Made by a program: the position numbers and the translations under genes. Shown in pieces: positions 8,401 to 17,727 of a stretch of 64,000 bases of DNA. The notes under the pieces are model-generated. The model saw only the letters and a program-made list of their open reading frames with translations, was not told the origin of the DNA and did not search any database. Positions within the stretch are counted from its first letter, which is position 1; each line of letters begins with the position of its first letter. Source of the stretch: UBA5239 sp031548025 (GTDB lineage Bacteria; Verrucomicrobiota; Lentisphaeria; Victivallales; Victivallaceae); assembly GCA_031548025.1 (NCBI GenBank), contig JAVBRM010000074.1:48614-112613 (forward strand). Reading direction: 5' to 3'.

Positions 8401-10830
8401 ATGAGAAGAAAATTCTATTTATCGGTTCTGGCAATGCTTTGCGTATTGTGCGGAGCCGATGACCGGGTTATCGTTGAAAATGGGAAAAGCCCGTACCGGA
8501 TTGTAATTCCAGGCAAGAACCAGGACCAGTATCTCGATCGCTTCATGGTTCAGGCGGCGGATTTCCTGCGTGACTGCGTCCGCAAATCGACCGGGGTAGA
8601 ATTGCCGGTGGTCCGGGAAGACCAGGCGGCGGACGGTCCCGCGCTTTTCCTGGGATATACCAAGGCTTTGGAACGTCAGGGTATTGCTCCCGGTTCTCTG
8701 GAATGCTGGGAACATCGCATCGAAGAAAAAGACGGAAACGTCTATATCTACGGACAGGATGTGGGGAACTTGTCTGAGCGCTATGAAAAAAACCGGGATG
8801 CACGGAAGGCGCCCGATAATTATCAGTTGTATGTTTTGGGAACAGTGAAGGCGGTTATCGTTTTCCTGGAAAACTTTTCCGGAACCCGTATTTTGTTTCC
8901 GGGTGAATACGGCATTTTTATCCGGCCCTCGGGTTCGCTGAAGGTTCCAGCCGGTTATTCATACCGTATGAAACCCTCGATCGAGTACGGGACCGGCCGC
9001 CATAAAGACTTGTTTTACGATCTGGCGGCCAATCATTTTCCCGCACCGTGGTATGGCTGTTACGGCGGGCACTCGCACGACAAGGCAATTCCCTGGGAGC
9101 AATATTGGAAGAGCAATCCCGAATACTTTGTTCTGCTGAATAATAAGCGGACGGGAAGGCCCAAGTTTCCGCAGTATTGCCTGTCCAACCCCGAGGTCCA
9201 GAAACTGATTTATCAGGAAGCATTGAATCATCTGGACAAAGGTTACAAGATGGTGCAGTTAGCCCAGGGAGATTCTTTCCGGGAGTGCGAATGCGAAGAA
9301 TGTAAAAAGTTGTACGGGGTGGAAAGCTTCGGAGAAAAGCTCTGGATCATGCACCGGAAGATGGCTGAACAGTTGCTGGTCGATCGGCCGGGTAAGCTGT
9401 TGTGCATCATTGCCTATGGCCCGACTAAAACGCCGCCGCAAACCTTCAAGGAATTTCCGGACAACGTCATGATCGAACTGGCTCCGTATTCAAAGGTCGA
9501 TTTATGGAGCGGTTACCGGATAAAACAGGGTTTTTCCGCTTATTTGTACAATTGGGGATGGTACCAGCCGACCGGCTTCACCCCCAAGTGCAGTTTCGAG
9601 TTCCTGACCGATCAGGTCAAAGGATTTCACCGTCATAATGTCCGGGGTGTTTACTTTTGCGGCTTCGGCGAATTGTTCGGATTGGAAGGTCCGGCGTACT
9701 TTGCCTGGAACAAGATGCTGGAGGACCCCGCCGCCGATGCAAACCGGTTGTTAAAGGATTATTGCGAAACCGCATTCGGGCCGGCGGCGGCTGGAATGGA
9801 AAAATTTTATACCCTGCTGAACAAAAGATTGTCTATTCCCACTGTGGTGGACCCGGAAGACTGGAATAATCCCGATTTGTTGGAGGGAACCGACCCGGAA
9901 ACGGATTTCAATATCCGGCTGCTCATGAAAAGGTATCCCGTCAAAGTAGTTGAGCAACTGGAAAAATGCCTGAACGATGCGCTGAAAGACGTGCCGCCGG
10001 CTGCCAATTCGCAATACTTGGCCGGCCTGATCCGGATGGAATTCGAATATCTGCGATTGACTCTTGCCGCGGTCAGGGAATTCTATAAATTTTCCAAGGA
10101 TAAATCCGACCTCAACTATGAAGCGATGTTGAAAGCCCTGGCTGAACGTTCCCGGTACATTGCTGCCCTGCCGCTGGAAAACGGTCGGCTTGCCACGGTT
10201 GATGGAGTCAGCAGATTTGGCAACGCGCCCTTGCGGCAACTTCAAGAAGGAGGCAGGTTGCGCGGCCGCCCGGGGGCCCCGTTTATCTGGAATACCCAGT
10301 GGATGCTTGATCATCATGTCAAAGCGGTTGGCCGGACGATCCATACCGGCAAGGCGCCTCAGTATCTGGTTCCGATCAGCGTAAAGCCCACATCGGCAAC
10401 AATTCAGGAACCGGCTGTCACCATCCAATGTCGCTGGAATGGAGATAACTTTCAGACGGATTTTATATTTGATGCGGTCGACATGAAGGAGATAAACGGC
10501 GACCGGATTCAATTTTACCTTGGCCGTGGGGATGAGCTTTATCTGGTGGCGGGACATATCGGCAAAAAGAAAGCTTCAATATTCAAGCTCGACACTGATA
10601 AAAAAGGTCAAACGAAAATGCCGGGCGATTGCCGAATCTCGCTGACGGAAAATACCGTTCGCATGACTCTCCCCTGGTCCGCCGTGCAGAGCAAGCCCGA
10701 AAAGGGCGAAAGCTGGCGCTTCAATGCCGGAAAATTGGGCAAAGAAACGGATTACATCTGGGAATGCCACACGGAAATCCGGCAATTCCGGGATATGGGG
10801 ACGCGTTTTGGAAACATCATTTTCGAATAA
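8401..10830 (+). CDS. Secreted DUF4838 protein (glucuronidase-like N-terminus)
   Basis: 809 residues with a signal peptide (MRRKFYLSVLAMLCVLCGA). Residues ~20-190 resemble the accessory domain at the front of alpha-glucuronidases ('ADFLRDCVRKSTGVELPVV', 'GTRILFPGEYG'). The central DUF4838 domain has a C-x-C-x2-C cluster ('CECEECKKLYG', about residue 297) and the barrel-like 'VYFCGFGELFGLEGPAYFAWNKML'. The last ~170 residues form a CBM9-like beta domain. Reaction unknown; probably cuts or binds plant or mucin glycans outside the cytoplasm. A paralogue lies at 62608 and runs off the window. GGAG is 12 bases from the ATG, a rather long spacing. Confidence 0.82.
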   Translation: MRRKFYLSVLAMLCVLCGADDRVIVENGKSPYRIVIPGKNQDQYLDRFMVQAADFLRDCVRKSTGVELPVVREDQAADGPALFLGYTKALERQGIAPGSLECWEHRIEEKDGNVYIYGQDVGNLSERYEKNRDARKAPDNYQLYVLGTVKAVIVFLENFSGTRILFPGEYGIFIRPSGSLKVPAGYSYRMKPSIEYGTGRHKDLFYDLAANHFPAPWYGCYGGHSHDKAIPWEQYWKSNPEYFVLLNNKRTGRPKFPQYCLSNPEVQKLIYQEALNHLDKGYKMVQLAQGDSFRECECEECKKLYGVESFGEKLWIMHRKMAEQLLVDRPGKLLCIIAYGPTKTPPQTFKEFPDNVMIELAPYSKVDLWSGYRIKQGFSAYLYNWGWYQPTGFTPKCSFEFLTDQVKGFHRHNVRGVYFCGFGELFGLEGPAYFAWNKMLEDPAADANRLLKDYCETAFGPAAAGMEKFYTLLNKRLSIPTVVDPEDWNNPDLLEGTDPETDFNIRLLMKRYPVKVVEQLEKCLNDALKDVPPAANSQYLAGLIRMEFEYLRLTLAAVREFYKFSKDKSDLNYEAMLKALAERSRYIAALPLENGRLATVDGVSRFGNAPLRQLQEGGRLRGRPGAPFIWNTQWMLDHHVKAVGRTIHTGKAPQYLVPISVKPTSATIQEPAVTIQCRWNGDNFQTDFIFDAVDMKEINGDRIQFYLGRGDELYLVAGHIGKKKASIFKLDTDKKGQTKMPGDCRISLTENTVRMTLPWSAVQSKPEKGESWRFNAGKLGKETDYIWECHTEIRQFRDMGTRFGNIIFE

Positions 10831-10862
10831 TACTTTATCATCTCAAAGGAGACTTGAATCAA

Positions 10863-11741
10863 ATGAGCAGAGTTAAAAATTTCACACTTATTGAATTGCT
10901 GGTTGTGATTGCGATCATCGCTATCCTGGCAGCTTTGCTGCTGCCGGGGCTGACCGCGGCGCGCGAAAAGGGACGTTCCATAAAATGTCTGGGGAATCTC
11001 CGGCAGATCAGTACCGCCTCCATGCTGTATACTTCCGACTATAACGAATGGCTGGTTCCTTCGTGCTTCAAGTGGCGGGACGATGGCACCAAAGATTATC
11101 TGGGAAATCCGATGCTGAGCTTCAACACTCCCGATATGTGGCCCCGGTATCTGGCGGCCGCCGACGACCCCGGCGAGTCCGCTTGGAATGACGCCAAGCG
11201 CACTTTGGGTTACATCAAAGTCCAACTGAGCTCGAAAACCTCCCCTTTTGTCTGCCCGTCCGATCCCAACCCGTCCAGATACGCCAACGGCACCGGTCGA
11301 AAAGTCAGTTATGCCACCAATGGCAATGTAACCGGCAACAAAACCGGATACGATGGTGTGGCCTGGTTCAGGTTGTCCGATTTCAACCGTACCGATCTGG
11401 TAAAGAAAAATCCATCCATGGCAGCCCAATATGTCGACCAACAAGGCTATCGTTGTGGAGGGGATACCGGGTATCGGATGCCGGTAACGTATTCTATGTC
11501 AACTTTATCCACCAGCAACCCCAAATTGTTGTCGAGCTGGAAATCCGTTTCGACGGAACCGGATCTTTCGCCGCCATGCGGCTTGGGAGCAAGACATAAC
11601 TTGAGTTTGAATGCCGTTTTCGTCGACGGCCACGCCAAGGCGGTCAAAGCCCCTATCGTCAGCGATGTGAATACCTCCAACGCCCACCGTTATGTTTATT
11701 GGCTCGACGCCAGCAAAACGGACAATTCAAATCTCAACTGA
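10863..11741 (+). CDS. Pseudopilin-like protein (DUF1559 type)
   Basis: 292 residues from the ATG at 10863, preceded by AAAGGAGA. An upstream in-frame start at 10629 lies inside the DUF4838 gene and would place 78 unrelated residues before the prepilin motif, so it is rejected. Residues 6-26 are FTLIELLVVIAIIAILAALL followed by LPGLTAAREKGRSIKCLGNL. The C-terminal 'ARHNLSLNAVFVDGHAKAV' is the H-x9-DG signature. The residue before the cleavage Phe is Asn. It ends the LacI-DUF4838 operon and its last 15 bases overlap the convergent membrane protein gene. Confidence 0.86.
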   Translation: MSRVKNFTLIELLVVIAIIAILAALLLPGLTAAREKGRSIKCLGNLRQISTASMLYTSDYNEWLVPSCFKWRDDGTKDYLGNPMLSFNTPDMWPRYLAAADDPGESAWNDAKRTLGYIKVQLSSKTSPFVCPSDPNPSRYANGTGRKVSYATNGNVTGNKTGYDGVAWFRLSDFNRTDLVKKNPSMAAQYVDQQGYRCGGDTGYRMPVTYSMSTLSTSNPKLLSSWKSVSTEPDLSPPCGLGARHNLSLNAVFVDGHAKAVKAPIVSDVNTSNAHRYVYWLDASKTDNSNLN

Positions 11742-12179
11742 TTTCGGGAGTTTACGAATTTTTTGATAGACTAGCCATGGAAGGCTGAGCAAGATTACCG
11801 CGCCGCCGATGAGGAGCGGAGGAGCGAAGAAAGACAAGATAATAGGCCATATCTTATAGTAAAAAAATAGGCAATAAAAAAATATCTCAAAGTGCCATGG
11901 CCAGATGCCATAGCACAATATTTGTAAAAGAATTCCCGCAGGTAATGGTTGAAAAAATGTACCGCCATAGTTTGTCCATTTATCATACAACCCAGCATAT
12001 ATCCACAAAACCAGTGCGGTCAGAATACTATGCAGCAAGATTATCATTACGATATCCGAAGTTATATAGCCACATTCCCTGCTCCAGGGAATAAACAAAC
12101 TCCTCAGACAGCTTGCCATAAGTGGCGTAAAGAGGCAGCAGGCACAGTAAATCAGGTCGGTAGATAAATTTTTCTTCAT
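11727..12179 (-). CDS. Small integral membrane protein, unknown function
   Basis: 150 residues, not recognised. About four hydrophobic segments are visible (near residues 8-28, 43-63, 78-108 and 115-138), with many Cys, Trp and Tyr and a basic C-terminus (YQKIRKLPKSVEI). It is preceded by a sigma-54-like promoter (12216-12231) of the same design as that of the ketoacyl synthase operon at 18911, so the two units are probably co-regulated even though the operon ends 137 bases upstream of this gene. Could be an accessory or immunity-type membrane partner; that is speculation. Confidence 0.65.
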   Translation of the reverse strand: MKKNLSTDLIYCACCLFTPLMASCLRSLFIPWSRECGYITSDIVMIILLHSILTALVLWIYAGLYDKWTNYGGTFFQPLPAGILLQILCYGIWPWHFEIFFYCLFFYYKIWPIILSFFAPPLLIGGAVILLSLPWLVYQKIRKLPKSVEI

Positions 12180-12215
12180 GCGGTTATTTCTCCGTGTAAA
12201 TTTACCTGTAGTATA

Positions 12216-12270
12216 AGCAGGATTCGTGCCAACTCAAATGGTGAGCACGGAGGAATACGGACGTGCACGG
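12216..12270 (-). promoter_or_regulatory. Sigma-54-like promoter with three 10-bp-phased repeats (copy 1)
   Basis: On the minus strand TGGCACG-AATC-CTGCT (12231-12216) matches the -24/-12 consensus TGGCACG-N4-TTGCW in all but one position of the -12 element. Upstream, hexamers CCGTGC, CCGTAT and CCGTGC (plus-strand starts 12265, 12255, 12245) recur every 10 bases. The unit aligns at about 70% over ~78 bp with 18911-18990, including identical spacing. Confidence 0.65.
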
Positions 12271-12315
12271 ATGATGTGCATGTTATGACAGGAGAATATG
12301 CATAATATGTAGAGA

Positions 12316-13479
12316 TTAAAGAGCAAGTCGCCGGATAACCGGAATGGCGATGCCGGAAATAATTACGGTTAAAATCCGGTAACCCAGGCGCCGAATCCGG
12401 GGCAAATGACCACAATAAACCGCGGAGTATTCAATTGCGGCCTTGCATCCGCGATTCAATTTAAAGAAAGGAGCGCCGGAACTGTTGTTCAGGTGAAAAT
12501 TCCGCATTTCTGCTTCTTTCAGCAGTTGTGCGGAAAGCCGGCGGTATAGTCCGCTTTTTTGGGGAATGGAGAGATCATAGCCGAAAATTGGAGTGCTCAT
12601 GATTCCGTTTCGATAGAGATATCCGAACACAGCGTCAATTCTGCCGTCTTGCGCCCGTCGCAACAATCGAAACTCCAATAATCCCCGTTCATAGGCCAGG
12701 CGCAGAAATTCAGCGGTGTACTGCGGATTGTGGCGCGAATACTTATCCAGGTAAAGTTGATTGTATAACGCTGTTACCCGGTCGATTTCTTGAGGATGGA
12801 TGGTTTGCGACAGCACGTAGTCCGGTTGCTCCAACAACTGGAAATCCCGCAGCAGGGTTCTCTGTTGGCTTTTTTTTAGGGATGGCCGGGTTCCACGGGC
12901 GAACAGATAGACCTGACGGCTTCCGATTGCCAGCCAGCCCAAATGCTTCAGGCCGGATAACAGATCCGCATGATGAACCGTGTTGAGCGAGCGGAAGACA
13001 AGGGCGTGTTGTGGAAAGCGACTGACCAGAAAGGCGGTCAGGCGGCTCAACTGATCATTGGTAAGCGACGGGTAAAGATTGGTTGAAAACAGCCAGTTGT
13101 TGACAAAAACAACACGATCGCTTCGAGTAAGGCGGAGAACGGCCCCCAAGAGTGCGATAATACCGCGGAGTGCTGTTTTCAGGACCGGATTTCTGATTTC
13201 ACACAGTTCGTCGGTGGCATATTCGACATAGTGATTATAGATGGAAGCGACATAGGAATTTCCCGATCCCGGCTCCAATACTCCGAGCGGCAACAACAGA
13301 CTGTCAATTTTCACGATCAGCAATTGAAGGTCGACATTTCGAATATAGCGGCGGGTTCCATTTTTTATCAGGGGAATGAAAAATTCGGCGGCGTAGCGAC
13401 CGTCGAAGTTTTCGGGCACCAACAAACTATCGATATTGGAGGCGTCGTAAAGAGTGATCACTGCTCGCTCGGAGTCCAT
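12316..13479 (-). CDS. GNAT/FemAB-like acyltransferase
   Basis: 387 residues. The C-terminal half has the GNAT/FemAB look: 'RIDAVFGYLYRNGIMSTPIFGYD' followed by 'GLYRRLSAQLLKEAEMRNFHLN' and 'APFFKLNRGC'. It presumably transfers an acyl or aminoacyl group to the product of the preceding enzymes. It is the last gene of the six-gene operon and its ATG overlaps the end of the adenylate-forming enzyme gene by 22 bases. A hydrophobic C-terminal stretch (ILTVIISGIAIPVI) may hold it at the membrane. Substrate not predictable. Confidence 0.65.
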   Translation of the reverse strand: MDSERAVITLYDASNIDSLLVPENFDGRYAAEFFIPLIKNGTRRYIRNVDLQLLIVKIDSLLLPLGVLEPGSGNSYVASIYNHYVEYATDELCEIRNPVLKTALRGIIALLGAVLRLTRSDRVVFVNNWLFSTNLYPSLTNDQLSRLTAFLVSRFPQHALVFRSLNTVHHADLLSGLKHLGWLAIGSRQVYLFARGTRPSLKKSQQRTLLRDFQLLEQPDYVLSQTIHPQEIDRVTALYNQLYLDKYSRHNPQYTAEFLRLAYERGLLEFRLLRRAQDGRIDAVFGYLYRNGIMSTPIFGYDLSIPQKSGLYRRLSAQLLKEAEMRNFHLNNSSGAPFFKLNRGCKAAIEYSAVYCGHLPRIRRLGYRILTVIISGIAIPVIRRLAL

Positions 13480-14774
13480 CGGCGTTCAATCCTTTTGAAT
13501 TTTTTCCCGAAAGCATGAGGTTCCGGGGAGCTGAAAATAAATTCTGGAAACCGGGTACAGCCGCAACGGGTCAACATACTGTTGAGCGAGGCGGTTACTG
13601 CGTTTTGTATGGCCGGGCTCAGGGGGGACAAGTACAACCGGATTTCCCGGAAGGCAATCTGAATCGCCTGATAACTGTGAAGGTCCGGGGCAGCCGTAAT
13701 AATTGCGCGGGAAATAAAATCGGGGAATACCGAAATGATCTTTCCGGCTTCTCCCGGCAGCAGGAACATATCGTCGCATCTGCCCTCGATCCGTTCCAAG
13801 GCCAGTAGGGAAGAACCGCAGGGGCATGGAGTTTTTCGCTCGGTCAGAATATCGTTGAGGCGATAGCGGATAATCGGTTGGGTGGTGCGGTTGAAATCGG
13901 TAATGACCGGAAGAAAGCGGCCACTGCCTTGGTCGATATATTCCTTCTGGATCGCCAACAGATCTTCATTCAGATGTAGTGTTCCGCAAGCGCAAGTAGC
14001 GCCGAGAAAGCCTTCGGTGGCCTGATAGACTTGATGAACGGGTTGGGCAAATGTTTTTTCAATGATTTCTCGATCGACAGCTTCCAATACTTCCGCGACG
14101 CTGACAATACGCTCCGGATTAAAAATCAGTTCAGTCCGGTGTTCCGCCAGAATTCGCAACATCGAGGGGGGAGCGACCAACAGAGTCGGGCGGAAAAGAT
14201 TGAGGCGTTCCAAGTGTTTTTCGAGCGGCAGCAGCAGATCAAAAAACTCAAATTGAATTCGCGCGCTGCTTACCGTTTCATAAAGGTTGCTGTCGGCCCG
14301 TAGGAAAAAGGCAATGCGATGAGTTCCGAAAATCGAACGGGGCAGAACCTTGGCTAAAACCGCGCCTGCCCATTTAAGGCGCTCCAGTCTTCCAACTAAA
14401 AAAAGACCGTGGGAACCGGAGGTGCCGGAGGAAAGTCCAACAGTAATTTGACCGGGCAACATGGGCCGAAAATGCCGTTCCTGTTCGGCGCGGCGAGCGA
14501 CTTCAAAAGCTTTTTCGGCTGTGGCTCCGACGGTGTTCAGGCGATCGAAGTTAGCCATCATGTCGGCTTTTTCGGTAATGGGAAGTGTATTCCAGGCATT
14601 CAGGTCATGATTATGAAAGCGTTCCGCATAGTATGATGAACAAGGAAGGGTTCGAGAAAGGAATTGCCGGATCCGGCGATGGTGCATCCGCTCGATTGAA
14701 TTCCGGCTCCGCAACCCAAAACGGCTGACGAACCGGGTCCGCAGATAGTAATATAAAATGATTAGTTTATCCAC
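13458..14774 (-). CDS. Adenylate-forming enzyme, PaaK / F390-synthetase-like
   Basis: 438 residues if started at the GTG at 14774, which is 7 bases after GGAGA and overlaps the preceding stop (GTGGATAA). This start gives the family-like beginning 'DKLIILYYYLRTRF'. An ATG at 14825 would add 17 residues but has a Shine-Dalgarno only one base away. Visible motifs: the phosphate-binding loop 'GLSSGTSGSHGLF', 'YQATEGFLGATCACG', 'YRLNDIL' and two C-x-C pairs (CAC and CPC) as in CapK/F390-type enzymes. It should activate a carboxylic acid as an acyl-adenylate. Substrate unknown; presumably a product of the neighbouring ketoacyl synthase. Confidence 0.8.
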   Translation of the reverse strand: MDKLIILYYYLRTRFVSRFGLRSRNSIERMHHRRIRQFLSRTLPCSSYYAERFHNHDLNAWNTLPITEKADMMANFDRLNTVGATAEKAFEVARRAEQERHFRPMLPGQITVGLSSGTSGSHGLFLVGRLERLKWAGAVLAKVLPRSIFGTHRIAFFLRADSNLYETVSSARIQFEFFDLLLPLEKHLERLNLFRPTLLVAPPSMLRILAEHRTELIFNPERIVSVAEVLEAVDREIIEKTFAQPVHQVYQATEGFLGATCACGTLHLNEDLLAIQKEYIDQGSGRFLPVITDFNRTTQPIIRYRLNDILTERKTPCPCGSSLLALERIEGRCDDMFLLPGEAGKIISVFPDFISRAIITAAPDLHSYQAIQIAFREIRLYLSPLSPAIQNAVTASLNSMLTRCGCTRFPEFIFSSPEPHAFGKKFKRIERRWTPSEQ

Positions 14775-15594
14775 GTTTGTTCTCCGGAAAAAGAATCGGT
14801 TCATGAGTGAAACGGACTTCGACATCTCCGGAAAGCAAGACCGCGCGCAAACGATTCAGCGTGTCCAGACAGACGGTGGCGGAAAGTCCCAGCAGCAAAC
14901 GGATTGGCCATGGCGGCAGGCTTTGTTTCAGGCATGCCCGGCGCGACCAGGCGGCATCGGCGGCAAAAAGAACCGGTTTGTGCCCGGGTGATTGCAGAAA
15001 CAGGCCGAGTTGTCCAGGGCTATGTCCCGGCAATTCAATTCCAAGGAGCGAGCCATCACCAAACAGATCAAAAGCCGAGGAAAATTGCGGCAGTGGCGAT
15101 TCTACGGGCCGGTTAGGAAAATCCAGCCGCTGCTCAAAATCAACGGGGAGCAATTGGGGTAAAAACCCATGCCGAAGGGCATTCCAACCATGCAAATTCC
15201 GAACTGCCCGCCAAGCTGATTCCAAGCAAATGAAGCGGGCATATGGAAAATCCCGAGTGGCGGCAATGTGGTCCGCATGGAAATGCGACAGGATAATATA
15301 ACGGATATCTTCGGGGGCTATACCCTGAAGGGCGAGACGTGCCACCACTGTTTGCTCGGGGCGGCAACAGACCGGCAACATTTTCCGGTATAGCGAAGTC
15401 GGAAATTTTGCGGTTGCCTCGGCAAAACGTGGAGAATAGCCGGTGTCGAATAGAATCCAGCCGAACTCGGGATGGCGGATCAACACGACTCGGGCGGGAA
15501 ATGCCGCCATGCGGTACCGGCCTCCTCGAAAAGCATATTTCTCAAGTTGGCGGCAATAACCGGCGATATAGACATGGTATTTCAGTTGCTTCAC
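14767..15594 (-). CDS. Metallo-beta-lactamase-fold hydrolase
   Basis: 275 residues. The metal site is complete: HFHADH (His104, His106, Asp108, His109), 'LPGHSPGQ', 'LFAADAAW' and a late His ('RFTHEP'). Family members hydrolyse esters, lactones or thioesters, so here it may release or trim an acyl intermediate. The start is GTG, overlapping the upstream stop as GTGA and preceded by GGAGGAG, a tight coupling signal. It lies between the SDR and adenylation genes. Confidence 0.85.
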   Translation of the reverse strand: MKQLKYHVYIAGYCRQLEKYAFRGGRYRMAAFPARVVLIRHPEFGWILFDTGYSPRFAEATAKFPTSLYRKMLPVCCRPEQTVVARLALQGIAPEDIRYIILSHFHADHIAATRDFPYARFICLESAWRAVRNLHGWNALRHGFLPQLLPVDFEQRLDFPNRPVESPLPQFSSAFDLFGDGSLLGIELPGHSPGQLGLFLQSPGHKPVLFAADAAWSRRACLKQSLPPWPIRLLLGLSATVCLDTLNRLRAVLLSGDVEVRFTHEPILFPENKRG

Positions 15595-16580
15595 TGCTCC
15601 TCCGAATAGTTTGCGACCAGATCATTCATGGCGTCGCGCATGGAAACGGTTGGAGAATAGCCGAGTTCCGTTTTGGCGCGGGTAATATCGAGAGTCTGGT
15701 TGAATACTAGCAGGGCGGCGGAATAGCGGGTGAAAGAAGGCTCCCTCCAAGGCCGAAAGAGTTTTGAAAACCATTCTATTCCAGTGGCCAACAACAACAG
15801 CTGTTCTTTGGGGATACTGCGAAAATTTGCCGGAATATCCAGCCGTTCAAGCAGTTCAGTCAAAAAGGCGAACAGATAGATCGGCTCTCCATTGGTGATA
15901 TGATAAGTACGCCCCCTGGCAGCCGGGCACTCCATCGCGGCGAGAAGCGCTGAAACCAGATTATCCACATGGGTTACATCAATTAAAATATCTTGTTCGG
16001 GCCGTGGCAAGAAGCGGGTTCGGTTCGCCCGAAGCAACCGGGGCAACAAGGCGGTGTCGCCGGAGCCGATGATCGCCCGCGGCCGAATGATTACAGCGTC
16101 CAGCCCGGCGGCGGCCGCACGGGAAACCGCATCCTCCGCCAGTTTTTTAGTGGCGGCGTAATGGTTGACAAATCTTTCGGGAAGAGGATCGTCTTCGCGG
16201 ATATTGAACTTATCACGATAGTCAAAGAAGATTCCGGGGGTTGAGATATGAACAACGCGCCGGAGATTATTTTTTCGGCAGGCAATCAGTACATTGTCCG
16301 TAGCGGTGACATTGGCTTCATAAAATGAGCGGTAACTTCCCCACAGCGATGATTTGGCGCCGCAGTGGAAACAGAATTCTGCATTTCGACACACCTCCGT
16401 CAAACGTTTGGAATCGGTCAGGTCGGCCCGGCAAAACTCGATTCCATCTTGTTCCAGGGCTGCTCCGGCATTCGAATTACGACCGATACCGACTACTTCA
16501 AATCCAACTTCAGTCAAGCGTCTTGCCAAGCGGCCGCCAAGAAAACCCGTTGCTCCGGTGATAATTATTTTTCGCTTCAT
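15591..16580 (-). CDS. NAD(P)-dependent SDR (3-beta-HSD / OleD-like epimerase-reductase)
   Basis: 329 residues from the ATG at 16580, chosen because GGAG is 6 bases upstream; the ATG at 16607 lies deep in the previous gene. The Rossmann motif GATGFLG (residues 9-15) and catalytic pair Tyr141/Lys145 in 'YAATKK' are intact. It resembles extended SDRs such as OleD that reduce beta-ketoacyl products, which fits its place two genes after a ketoacyl synthase III. The start lies just after the preceding stop and the end overlaps the next gene by 4 bases. Confidence 0.85.
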   Translation of the reverse strand: MKRKIIITGATGFLGGRLARRLTEVGFEVVGIGRNSNAGAALEQDGIEFCRADLTDSKRLTEVCRNAEFCFHCGAKSSLWGSYRSFYEANVTATDNVLIACRKNNLRRVVHISTPGIFFDYRDKFNIREDDPLPERFVNHYAATKKLAEDAVSRAAAAGLDAVIIRPRAIIGSGDTALLPRLLRANRTRFLPRPEQDILIDVTHVDNLVSALLAAMECPAARGRTYHITNGEPIYLFAFLTELLERLDIPANFRSIPKEQLLLLATGIEWFSKLFRPWREPSFTRYSAALLVFNQTLDITRAKTELGYSPTVSMRDAMNDLVANYSEEQ

Positions 16581-16581
16581 T

Positions 16582-17727
16582 TTATACTCCATTCCATTCG
16601 ATATCATAAGTAGTTGCTTCGGTCATGGATATCTTTTTAGAGCGGGCGAGACGAAGCAATGAGGCCATGACTTGTGGTTGGCGCCAGAATGGCCCCTGAT
16701 CGTTCCGATCCCAAATCGGGTCCGGCCAGTGAAGCAATGCGTCCAGCCGAGAAACAGGATCGACTCCGGGAACGCTTCGCCAATGGGCGAATATGGTTTT
16801 AAGTGCGGAAGTACTTCCGGGGGAAGGCTGTAACACATGATTTGCCGTTCCGGTGAATGCCTGGTCGATATTGCCTCCCGTACCGAACAATTGAATGCCG
16901 CTGGTGAGCCTGGGATTGCATTCCAACACATGCAAACCACTGGAATTGCGGATGAAATCAAAAGCAAATTGCCCGGTAAGCTTGGTGCGGCTGAAAAAGT
17001 TTTCGGTGAAAGTTCGAATCCCATCATCCGCCACATAGCGAAACGCGGCGGCGGCCCCGTTTTTTCCCGCACTGAAAATCGGTTGATAATCGGCATGAAG
17101 GGTCAAGCGCCCATGTTTTACAATCGAATAACTGCATAGCGGTATTCCTTCAATGAACTCCTGCAGAACCGCATTACGATGTGCCGGATCAAATTGGATT
17201 CGACTGTTTCGCTGTAAAATACGGACCTGAGTGGCGAATCTGGAATAGACCGGTTTCAATACCCACTTGGCGGCGGAACTTTCGGCAACCGCATTGACCA
17301 GATCCTCCTGGGAGCGAATCAGCCAGGTTCGAATCGGTTGGACCGGAACATCCCGGCAGGTGGAACTGAATTGCCATTTGTCGTGCAATGGGGTCAATGT
17401 GTCCAGGTCTTCGCAAAAAACTTGACAGAAGTCGGTCAGAAGCGGCTTGGCGCGGGCCAAAGCAAATACTTCTTCGCAAGTCGGAATAATCAGATCGATA
17501 CGCCTGTCGCTGACGATTTCAAGTAAATCGGTTTTGAAGCCGGAGTAATCAAAACGCGGAGAACGAACCCGGTAATTACCGGAAAGATAACGTGACCGAG
17601 CGGATAAATGGCAGAGTTGACTTTCCGCACAGAAAATCCGGTGCCCTTGCTCAGCCAGCCGCCGGATCAAATACAGGGTGGCTGGAGCGCGACCGCCGGT
17701 AATCAGGATATTTTGTTTAATATTCAA
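16582..17727 (-). CDS. ATP-grasp ligase
   Basis: 381 residues. The N-terminal 'NILITGGRAPATLYLIRRLAEQGH' is a PreATP-grasp Rossmann-type fold, followed by ATP-grasp signatures 'WVLKPVYSRFATQVRIL', 'VLQEFIEGIPLCSYSI' and 'GLHVLECNPRLTSGIQLF' with the metal-binding Glu-x-Asn. Such enzymes join a carboxylate to an amine or thiol through an acyl phosphate. The start is TTG (17727), ten bases after GGGAG and overlapping the ketoacyl synthase gene by 11 bases. It suggests that the pathway product contains an amide or ester bond; substrate unknown. Confidence 0.8.
   Translation of the reverse strand: MNIKQNILITGGRAPATLYLIRRLAEQGHRIFCAESQLCHLSARSRYLSGNYRVRSPRFDYSGFKTDLLEIVSDRRIDLIIPTCEEVFALARAKPLLTDFCQVFCEDLDTLTPLHDKWQFSSTCRDVPVQPIRTWLIRSQEDLVNAVAESSAAKWVLKPVYSRFATQVRILQRNSRIQFDPAHRNAVLQEFIEGIPLCSYSIVKHGRLTLHADYQPIFSAGKNGAAAAFRYVADDGIRTFTENFFSRTKLTGQFAFDFIRNSSGLHVLECNPRLTSGIQLFGTGGNIDQAFTGTANHVLQPSPGSTSALKTIFAHWRSVPGVDPVSRLDALLHWPDPIWDRNDQGPFWRQPQVMASLLRLARSKKISMTEATTYDIEWNGV

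Noticed and set aside
14774..14825. ATG at 14825 as start of the adenylating enzyme
   Set aside because: Its Shine-Dalgarno is one base away and the added residues are not family-like; the GTG at 14774 has good spacing and couples to the upstream stop.
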